DNA from: Acidimicrobiales bacterium
Lineage (GTDB): Bacteria > Actinomycetota > Acidimicrobiia > Acidimicrobiales > SZUA-35
Assembly: GCA_024641625.1 (NCBI GenBank)
Contig: JAHECQ010000083.1
Coordinates: 1 to 11,785 of the forward strand
Reading direction: 5' to 3'
DNA: 11,785 bases
This document shows positions 6,554 through 11,785 of the stretch, in pieces (the stretch's first letter is position 1; each line of letters begins with the position of its first letter). The position numbers were made by a program, and so were the translations under genes. Below the pieces are notes generated by a model, which was given only the letters and a program-made list of their open reading frames with translations, had not been told where the DNA came from and ran no database searches.

Positions 6554-7948
6554 ATGAGCAACTTCAGCGGACTGAACACCAGCGTCACCGGGCTCTTCGC
6601 TCATCGCCAGCGAATCGACACGATCAGCGAGAACATCGCCAACGTCGACACACCCGGATACACGCGGCAGCGAACCGAACTCACCTCCATCGACACCAAG
6701 TACCCCGGGCTCTTCTCCGGCTCGGGTGGTCAGAACGCCGGCGTGAATGCCGATGTCGTTCGACAATGGGATGAACTCCTCGACAGCGCAGCCAAACAGG
6801 CGCTCTCCCGCTCGAGCGAGCTCGAGACTCAGGCACGAATCCTCGATGGCATCGAGGCCGAATTGGGGTCGCTCGCACCCGGCAATCTGGCCGACAAACT
6901 TCAGCAGCTGTGGAACAGTTTCGACGACTTGGCCAATGATCCGGCCGATCTCGCCGTTCGCAACGTGGTCCTGGGCAATGTCGAGAACGTTGCCTCGGAG
7001 TTGCGAGCGGAGGCGGCGGCCCTCGATCAGCTTCGCTCCCGTGAAGTCCAACAGCTGACCGACGGGGTGACGCGGGTGAACGAGCTGGCATCGACCATCG
7101 CCGAGCTCGATCTCGGGATCGCAGCCGGTACCGCCGCCGGTGCCGCTCCGAGTGGACTCATCGACCAGCGAAATCGCCTGGTGACCGAACTCACGTCCCT
7201 GGTCAATGCGAGTGTCGGCTACGACGGCAACGGACAGGTCCGCGTCCTGGTCGATGGTCATCTCCTGGTCGGACAGGGCCAGGCCCAGACAATCAAGCTC
7301 GAGGCCGTGTCCGATCCATCGCTCGGCCCACTCGGGTATGACCGCTTCGCCGTGACCGGTAGCAACGGGCGCGAGCTGAACCTGACCGGGGGCAAACTCG
7401 CTGGGGAGTTGGTTGGCGTCAACGAGCTCGTGCCGCAACATCGCCGGGCACTCGATGATCTCGCGGCCTCCATCATCACCAGCACCAACGCCCTCCATCA
7501 AGCAGGAACAGCACTCGATGGCTCGACCGGGCTGTCGCTGTTCGATCCCACCTCGCTCAGTGCCACCACCATCAGTGTGTCGGCCGACGTCGCCGGCCGG
7601 CCTTCCAAGCTTGCGGCCTCGAACGGTTCCGGAGCGCTCGACAACTCTGTCGCCCGTTCCTTGGCGACCCTCGGCTCCGATCCCTCCGGACCTTCGACCA
7701 TGCAGGCCAAGATGATCGCAGACCTCGGATCGCAACTCGCCACCCTGCAGAGTCGATCGGAAGCGGCCTCGTTCTCCTTTCAGCGGGCCGAGGGGAGCCG
7801 GCAGTCTGCCGCAGGCGTGAACCTCGACGAGGAACTCTCCGATCTCATCTCGTCCCAGCGGGCCTATGAGGCCTCCGCTCGGATGATCTCTGCCATTGAC
7901 GAAATGCTCGACACGCTCATCAACCGGACCGGTCTGGTCGGACGCTAG
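6554..7948 (+). CDS. flgK: FlgK, hook-associated protein 1
   Basis: FlgK is the first of two proteins joining hook and filament, exported through the flagellar gate. The 464-residue product has both conserved ends. The N-terminus carries FSGLNTSVTGLFAHRQRIDT and the rod/hook signature SENIANVDTPGYTRQR (25-40). The C-terminus (about 421-464) has NLDEELSDLISSQRAYEASA and a final amphipathic helix ending LINRTGLVGR. These termini form the D0/D1 coiled coils; the middle is variable. Length is near the lower end of the usual range. The ATG has AGGGACGG about seven bases upstream. It lies 25 bases after flgN and eight before flgL, so the three are co-transcribed. Confidence 0.96.
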   Translation: MSNFSGLNTSVTGLFAHRQRIDTISENIANVDTPGYTRQRTELTSIDTKYPGLFSGSGGQNAGVNADVVRQWDELLDSAAKQALSRSSELETQARILDGIEAELGSLAPGNLADKLQQLWNSFDDLANDPADLAVRNVVLGNVENVASELRAEAAALDQLRSREVQQLTDGVTRVNELASTIAELDLGIAAGTAAGAAPSGLIDQRNRLVTELTSLVNASVGYDGNGQVRVLVDGHLLVGQGQAQTIKLEAVSDPSLGPLGYDRFAVTGSNGRELNLTGGKLAGELVGVNELVPQHRRALDDLAASIITSTNALHQAGTALDGSTGLSLFDPTSLSATTISVSADVAGRPSKLAASNGSGALDNSVARSLATLGSDPSGPSTMQAKMIADLGSQLATLQSRSEAASFSFQRAEGSRQSAAGVNLDEELSDLISSQRAYEASARMISAIDEMLDTLINRTGLVGR

Positions 7949-7956
7949 GAACCACC

Positions 7957-8856
7957 ATGCAACGCATCACGACGCTCGGAAGCACCAACAATCGAAACCA
8001 GTGGCTCGATGCCGCAACCAAGGGTGTGTCGAGGAGCGAGCAAGATGTCGCGACCGGCCTGCGGTTCGATCGAGCATCTCAGGCACCGGCCGATGCCGCC
8101 GCGCTGTTGAGAAACCAGCAGTCACTCGGGCGGATGGAGCAGCTGGACCGCAACATCAACAACGCCAGACTGTGGCTGAACACTGCCGACACCGCGTTGA
8201 GCGACACGGTCAACACGCTCACTCGCGCCAGGACGCTCACCATTCAGGGCGCCAATGGCACCAACACCGTCGAGGGTCGCGCCGCCATTGCTGCCGACCT
8301 TCGTTCCGCGGCCCAGGAACTGCTCGGCCACGCCAACTCCACCGTGAACGGCCGACCGATCTTCTCCGGTACTGCCGGCACGCCGATGGCATTCGACGCC
8401 AGTGGCAACTACGTCGGTGACACCGGCACCGTGGTTCGGGCCATCAGCCCGACCGAGTCCTTCATCGTCGGTGCTCCCGGACCCAACATCTTCGGCGCCA
8501 CGAATCTTGCCGATCCCTCTGCGGGCTCGGCCTATCAGGTACTGATGCAGGCAGCCGATGCCGTCGAAGCAGGCGACTTCGCCGCCGCACGGGCCGGCAT
8601 CGAGGCCATCGATACCGCTACCTCACGTGTCCAGGGCGAACTCGGACGCATCGGTGGGTTGAGTTCGCGACTCGATCAGATCGAGGACAGGAGTTCAGCC
8701 AGTCAGCTGGCAACGAGGACCCAGATCAGCGAAATCCAGGACGTCGATCTGGGTGAGGCGCTGATCAAGTTGCAGACCTCGCAGACCAAGTACGAGGCCA
8801 CGCTCTCGGCTGCGGGCCGATCGCTCGGTCGCTCCCTGCTCGACTTCCTGCGCTGA
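7957..8856 (+). CDS. flgL: FlgL, hook-associated protein 3
   Basis: FlgL is the second junction protein, between FlgK and the flagellin filament. The 299-residue product resembles flagellin at both ends. The N-terminal helix carries SRSEQDVATGLRFDRASQAP (about 25-44) and LLRNQQSLGRMEQLDRNINN. The C-terminus has the flagellin-like LGEALIKLQTSQTKYEATLS followed by a hydrophobic end, SLLDFLR. The central part contains a GRPIFSGTAGTPMAFDASGN block, typical of FlgL. TAGGA just before the ATG includes the flgK stop codon and serves as ribosome site, which couples the two genes. A weak hairpin follows its stop. Confidence 0.95.
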   Translation: MQRITTLGSTNNRNQWLDAATKGVSRSEQDVATGLRFDRASQAPADAAALLRNQQSLGRMEQLDRNINNARLWLNTADTALSDTVNTLTRARTLTIQGANGTNTVEGRAAIAADLRSAAQELLGHANSTVNGRPIFSGTAGTPMAFDASGNYVGDTGTVVRAISPTESFIVGAPGPNIFGATNLADPSAGSAYQVLMQAADAVEAGDFAAARAGIEAIDTATSRVQGELGRIGGLSSRLDQIEDRSSASQLATRTQISEIQDVDLGEALIKLQTSQTKYEATLSAAGRSLGRSLLDFLR

Positions 8857-8859
8857 GCC

Positions 8860-8887
8860 TTTCGGGGTTCTGACGACCCGCACGAAA
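8860..8887 (+). terminator. Possible terminator after flgL
   Basis: Arms TTTCG-GGGT (8860-8868) and ACCC-GCA-CGAAA (8876-8887) pair with a three-base bulge around a seven-base loop, beginning three bases after the flgL stop. There is no T-run, so this is either a weak intrinsic terminator of the kind seen in GC-rich genomes or an RNA-stabilising hairpin. Confidence 0.4.
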
Positions 8888-8905
8888 CATCCGGCGACCC
8901 CTCAC

Positions 8906-8939
8906 GCCACGCACAAGTCGTCCGATACTCCAGCGTGGC
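8906..8939. promoter_or_regulatory. 7-bp inverted repeat around a CCGATA box, upstream of flbD
   Basis: GCCACGC (8906-8912) and GCGTGGC (8933-8939) are perfect inverted copies 20 bases apart. Between them lies TCCGATAC (8921-8928), which matches 6 of 8 positions of the sigma-28 -10 box GCCGATAA, but no good -35 is seen 11 bases upstream. The layout suits an operator over a promoter for flbD-motA-motB-fliL, with a leader of about 55 bases. An RNA hairpin is the alternative. Confidence 0.35.
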
Positions 8940-8990
8940 TACTGCGGAACGTAGAACGACCAGAGCGATGCAGTCCTCAGGGGAGAGGCG

Positions 8991-9281
8991 ATGATCATCG
9001 TGCACCGACTGACGGGGCAGCCGCTGGGCGTCAACGCCGACCTTGTCGAGCGGATCGAATCCATGCCTGACACGGTCCTCACACTCGCCGACGGCAAGAA
9101 GATTCTGGTGAAGGAGTCATTGGAGGAGGTCATCGACCTGGTCGTTGCCTACCAGGCGAGCGTGCTCCGCATCTCCTACCTCCCGCACTATCCCGCCACC
9201 GAGCCGACGCTTCGACTCATCAGCAGCGAGAACCAACACGACGCAGCCGAGTCGGATCGCCCGAGCGAGGAGCGCAACTGA
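8991..9281 (+). CDS. flbD: FlbD/SwrD family flagellar protein
   Basis: This family (FlbD in flagellar operon nomenclature, SwrD in Bacillus) consists of small cytoplasmic proteins encoded next to motA; Bacillus SwrD is reported to raise motor power. It is not the Caulobacter NtrC-type regulator also called FlbD. The first 60 residues match well: MIIVHRLTGQPLGVNADLVE, then the hallmark LTLADGKKILVKESLEEVID (30-49). Usual members have about 60-75 residues; this one has 96, the extra being a polar, probably disordered tail (HYPATEPTLR to the end). GGGGAGAGG lies just before the ATG. The stop shares one base with the motA start (TGATG). Confidence 0.9.
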   Translation: MIIVHRLTGQPLGVNADLVERIESMPDTVLTLADGKKILVKESLEEVIDLVVAYQASVLRISYLPHYPATEPTLRLISSENQHDAAESDRPSEERN

Positions 9282-10072
9282 TGGATCCGGCAACCCTCAT
9301 CGGCATCGTCCTGGCAATCGCCACGGTCTTCGGCGCATGCTTCATGGCGGGCCTGAACCCGATCGCCATCTTCCTGTCCGACATTCCCTCGATCATCCTG
9401 GTGGTTGGTGGAGCAGTCGGTGTGACGGTGGCCAGCAGCACCCTGCCGGTCTCGATCAACGCAGCCAAGGTTCTGGTCAAGGCACTCACCGGCGGCGCGG
9501 TGTCCGATGCCGCAACCAACGTGAAGCTGATGGTGGAGTTCGCCGACATCGCCAGACGGGACGGACTGCTGGCTCTCGAGTCGAGGCTGGAACAGATCCA
9601 CGACGCCTTCTTGAGGAAGGGCATGGAGATGGCGGTCGACGGGGTCGACCCCGAAGTCCTGCGCGAGCAGCTCGAGGTCGACATGGAGAAGACAGCGGCG
9701 CGTCACAAGGAAGGCTACGGATGGTTCATCACCGCCGCAGGCTTCGCGCCGGGTATGGGCATGATCGGAACGGTCATCGGCCTGGTCGACATGCTCGGCA
9801 ACCTGAGCGATCCATCGGCCCTCGGCCCGTCCATGGCCGTCGCCTTCCTCACCACGCTCTGGGGTGCGTTCCTGGCCAACTTCGTCTTCATTCCCATTGC
9901 CAACAAGCTGAAGAAGATGTCGGCCGACGAGATGGCATCGAAGGAACTCATCCTCGAAGGCATCCTGGCGGTGCAGGCCGGGAGCAACCCGCGCACCGTC
10001 GCCGGCATGTTGTCGTCCTTCCTCCCACCTGGGGCGCGCGAAGGTCTTCTCGAAGAGAAGAAGAGTGCCTAG
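9281..10072 (+). CDS. motA: MotA, flagellar stator channel subunit
   Basis: MotA forms, with MotB, the ion-conducting stator that drives rotation. The product has 263 residues, as usual. Four membrane helices lie at about 2-24, 33-55, 147-171 and 183-207. The large cytoplasmic loop carries the charged motif ARRDGLLALE (91-100), with Arg and Glu residues that contact FliG in known MotA proteins. The channel region has FAPGMGMIGTVIGLVDML (155-172) with Pro157, and MAVAFLTTLWGAFLAN (185-200) with Pro205 after it. Whether H+ or Na+ is used cannot be settled from these residues alone. Coupled at both ends: one base overlaps flbD and eight overlap motB. Confidence 0.97.
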   Translation: MDPATLIGIVLAIATVFGACFMAGLNPIAIFLSDIPSIILVVGGAVGVTVASSTLPVSINAAKVLVKALTGGAVSDAATNVKLMVEFADIARRDGLLALESRLEQIHDAFLRKGMEMAVDGVDPEVLREQLEVDMEKTAARHKEGYGWFITAAGFAPGMGMIGTVIGLVDMLGNLSDPSALGPSMAVAFLTTLWGAFLANFVFIPIANKLKKMSADEMASKELILEGILAVQAGSNPRTVAGMLSSFLPPGAREGLLEEKKSA

Positions 10073-11027
10073 GAAAGGCAGGGCAGCCGTCGAGGACGAG
10101 GGTCCGGACAAGGGCTGGATGGAGTCCTGGGCCGACGCGATGACCTTGCTGATGGCGTTCTTCGTGATGTTGTTCGCCTTTGCGTTGGTCGACGAGACCA
10201 AGTTCTACGACTTCAAGGTGGGGATGGTCACTGCGCTGGGGGTGTCCGACCCGATCAACGAGCGGGCAGACAGCCTGCTCGAGTCGGGGAACGGAATCGC
10301 TCTGACGGTCGGCATGTCGACGATGCCGACCGAGGAGCTCCGCAATCAGATCGAGCAGGCAGAGGAGGAGCTCGAAGCCACCGGCACGGTCACGCCGGAG
10401 AATGCCGAGGAAGTGCGGCAGCTCCTCGAGTCCAAGTACCAGCAGTTGGGCGCCGCAGAGTTCACCATGGTCGGGATCGATGAACGCGGCGTGTTCGTTC
10501 GCTTCGACCAGCGCCTGCTGTTCAAGAGCGGATCGGCCGAGTTGGGCTCCGACAGTGACGCGGTGCTGTTGGCGACCAACGAAGTGCTCCAGGCGATCGA
10601 CAACCCGGTCGACGTGGAAGGACACACCGACGATGTGCCCACGACCGGCCGCTATCCGTCGAACTGGGAACTCTCCTCGAGTAGGGCCTCAGCGGTCGTT
10701 CGATGGCTGCTCGACCGGAGGCAGATCGCTCCCCGCCGCTTTTCCGCAGTGGGTATGGCAGACACTCGTCCGGTTGCCCCCAACAGTACCGAGGATGGCA
10801 GAGGACAGAACCGACGGGTCGAGATCGTGCTGCGGATCGATGGCATGGCCGAGAGCGACGTTCCCATCATCAACCCGATCATCGGCGATCCCGGCAGCAT
10901 CCAGGTACGCGAACCGGGCCGCGCCGCCCCAACAGCAGATCAGCCGGCACCAGGTCAGTCAGCACCAGGTCGGAACGTAAGCGAGACGACGAACGAGGAG
11001 GCCCCGAGTGGCGAAGAAGAAGGCTGA
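10065..11027 (+). CDS. motB: MotB, flagellar stator peptidoglycan-anchor subunit
   Basis: MotB anchors the stator to the cell wall and carries the ion-binding Asp. The 320-residue product has a single membrane helix (about 22-41) with SWADAMTLLMAFFVM; Asp24 is the expected ion carrier. A periplasmic linker follows, with a charged helix near 90-125 (QIEQAEEELEATG). The OmpA-like peptidoglycan-binding domain spans about 140-258: LFKSGSAELGSDSDAVLL, VEGHTDDVPTTGRYPSNWEL with GHTDD at 186-190, and GRGQNRRVEIVL. A Pro/Ala/Gln-rich tail of about 60 residues contains the small repeat APGQSAPGR, due to a repeated GCACCAGGTC in the DNA. The GTG start overlaps motA by eight bases and GAAGAGAAG precedes it. 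The 3' end overlaps fliL by 20 bases. Confidence 0.97.
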   Translation: MPRKGRAAVEDEGPDKGWMESWADAMTLLMAFFVMLFAFALVDETKFYDFKVGMVTALGVSDPINERADSLLESGNGIALTVGMSTMPTEELRNQIEQAEEELEATGTVTPENAEEVRQLLESKYQQLGAAEFTMVGIDERGVFVRFDQRLLFKSGSAELGSDSDAVLLATNEVLQAIDNPVDVEGHTDDVPTTGRYPSNWELSSSRASAVVRWLLDRRQIAPRRFSAVGMADTRPVAPNSTEDGRGQNRRVEIVLRIDGMAESDVPIINPIIGDPGSIQVREPGRAAPTADQPAPGQSAPGRNVSETTNEEAPSGEEEG

Positions 11028-11490
11028 GCCGGCCGAAGGTGAAGAACCGGAGACCGGCGGCGGAAAGAAGAAGATCATCATGGGCGTGGTGAGCCTGCTC
11101 GCGCTCGGGGGCGTGTACAACTTCGTGCTCAAGCCCAAGCCGGCGCCGACGCCCGAGGAGTTGGCGATGGTGGCCGACGCCGAACCCATCGAGGGCGAGA
11201 TCTTCGAGCTACCCGAGATGGTCATCAATCTGGATGACCCCGTTGTGACCTATCTCCGTGTCGGCCTGGCGCTCGTTCTCGAGGAGGGGACTTTGGCTGC
11301 TGACTTCGAGGCAGAGTCGGCCATTGCCAAGGACGTGATCCTCGCCGACCTCAGTTCGCGCACTGCAGAGCAGCTTCGTGATCCCGTCGGCAAGCAGATC
11401 GTCAAGGACGAGCTGTCCATCAAAGTGCGTGACGCCTACGACGACGCCAAGGTCGTTCGGGTGCTCTTCACCGCGATGGTCATGCAGTAG
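11008..11490 (+). CDS. fliL: FliL, stator-associated basal body protein
   Basis: FliL is a single-pass inner-membrane protein that rings the stator and supports torque. The 160-residue product has a Lys/Glu-rich cytoplasmic lead, one membrane helix (about 23-40, IIMGVVSLLALGGVYNFV), a Pro linker (KPKPAPTPEE) and the periplasmic FliL domain: ELPEMVINLDDPVVTYLRVG, SAIAKDVILADLSSRTAEQL, ending VVRVLFTAMVMQ. The GTG at 11008 lies inside the end of motB, with GAGGAGG seven bases before it. In many related clusters fliL precedes fliM; here it closes the stator set and fliM is about 5 kb away on the other strand. Confidence 0.93.
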   Translation: MAKKKAEPAEGEEPETGGGKKKIIMGVVSLLALGGVYNFVLKPKPAPTPEELAMVADAEPIEGEIFELPEMVINLDDPVVTYLRVGLALVLEEGTLAADFEAESAIAKDVILADLSSRTAEQLRDPVGKQIVKDELSIKVRDAYDDAKVVRVLFTAMVMQ

Positions 11491-11513
11491 GGGCCCGCCC
11501 ATCGACGAACGGC

Positions 11514-11543
11514 ATCCGAGAAAGAATTCAGGATTTCTCGGAT
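11514..11543 (+). terminator. Perfect 10-bp hairpin after fliL
   Basis: ATCCGAGAAA (11514-11523) and TTTCTCGGAT (11534-11543) are perfect inverted copies around the ten-base loop GAATTCAGGA, starting 24 bases after the fliL stop. What follows is pyrimidine-rich (TCTCCTACT) but not a T-run. Termination of the stator operon is the simplest role; part of a structured flagellin leader is the alternative. Confidence 0.5.
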
Positions 11544-11624
11544 TCTCCTACTAACGGAGAACGGAGAGTCGACGCTCATACAGGCCTAGCAATAGGCCAC
11601 CTCTGGGGCAACGGATTGGCCCAG
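11543..11624 (+). promoter_or_regulatory. Inverted-repeat-rich flagellin leader
   Basis: Three more short dyads lie in the gap before the flagellin gene: TTCTCC-TACTAAC-GGAGAA (11543-11561); GGCCTA-GCAA-TAGGCC (11583-11598), whose loop is a GNRA tetraloop; and CTGGG (11603-11607) with CCCAG (11620-11624). I could not place a convincing promoter in the gap and do not recognise a riboswitch class. Folding as one 5' leader is inference. Confidence 0.4.
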
Positions 11625-11664
11625 CAGTTTCAAGTCTTTCGCACGGAAGGAAACAAGAGAGACA

Positions 11665-11785
11665 ATGCGTATCAACAACAACATCATGGCGTTCAACGCC
11701 AACCGGAACCTGGGTGCCAGCAGCAGCGCCCTGGGCAAGAGCCTGGAGAAGCTCTCCTCGGGATTCCGTATCAACCGGGCAGGAG
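11665..11785 (+). CDS. fliC: Flagellin, N-terminal end (cut by window edge)
   Basis: This begins the major filament protein. The 40 visible residues match the flagellin N-terminal D0 helix: MRINNNIMAFNANRNLGASS, then ALGKSLEKLSSGFRINRAG, the SSGFRINRAG block being a family hallmark. The rest lies beyond the window, so length, variable domain and C-terminus cannot be judged. AAGGA (11647-11651) lies 13 bases before the ATG. Whether it is the main flagellin or one of several copies is unknown. The 174-base upstream gap, largest in the window, suggests its own transcription unit, as is usual for flagellin. Confidence 0.95.
   Translation, partial: MRINNNIMAFNANRNLGASSSALGKSLEKLSSGFRINRAG

Noticed and set aside
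6437..7735. A 432-codon minus-strand open frame across flgN and flgK
   Set aside because: It mirrors the GC-biased codons of flgK; flgK has intact conserved ends, while the antisense product shows no recognisable family.
11571..11640. Possible c-di-GMP-I (GEMM) or glycine riboswitch before flagellin, suggested by GACGC, GGAGAG and GGGGCAA strings
   Set aside because: The conserved segments are not in the right order or spacing and the core stems cannot be drawn; only simple hairpins remain.
11622..11648. Sigma-28 promoter just before flagellin (AGCAGTTT, 11 bases, CACGGAAG)
   Set aside because: Its -10 matches only three of eight positions and would overlap the ribosome site, leaving no room for a leader.
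1..11785. Signs of a defence system, prophage, transposon or CRISPR array
   Set aside because: Every sizeable frame is a flagellar gene or its shadow; no transposase, integrase, terminal repeats, spaced repeats or RNA genes were seen.

Overview
The window is a dense bacterial flagellar gene cluster from a GC-rich genome. Every gene I recognise belongs to flagellar assembly, export or the motor. High GC with GC-biased third codon positions, frequent GTG starts, a FlbD/SwrD-type gene ahead of motA, and a fliM-fliN-fliO-fliP-fliQ-fliR-flhB-flhA order suggest a flagellated actinobacterium, possibly of the Acidimicrobiia. That placement is inference and the class is tentative.

Layout. From about 5943 down to 1, on the minus strand, one compact operon runs fliM, fliN, fliO, fliP, fliQ, fliR, flhB, flhA; flhA is cut by the window edge. 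It encodes C-ring (switch) proteins followed by the membrane export gate. A 90-base divergent intergenic region (5944-6033) separates it from plus-strand genes: a FlgN-like chaperone, flgK and flgL (hook-filament junction). After a probable terminator and a 134-base gap come flbD/swrD, motA, motB and fliL, which overlap one another and form the stator module. A 174-base gap rich in inverted repeats leads to the start of a flagellin gene (fliC/hag), cut at the right edge.

How the parts work together. FliP, FliQ, FliR, FlhB and FlhA form the type III export gate, with FliO aiding FliP assembly. FliM and FliN form the switch on which the MotA/MotB stators act, with FliL at the stator. FlgN would escort FlgK and FlgL to the gate, and these two form the junction on which the flagellin filament is built.

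Points of interest are modest. FliM has no recognisable EIDALL-type CheY-binding motif, and FliN carries a long N-terminal extension. A sigma-28-like promoter is placed so that the flgN mRNA could be leaderless. A 7-bp dyad brackets a CCGATA box ahead of flbD. The flagellin leader holds four consecutive inverted repeats. I found no mobile element, CRISPR array, tRNA or rRNA, and no clearly novel system. The longest stretch without a gene is 174 bases.
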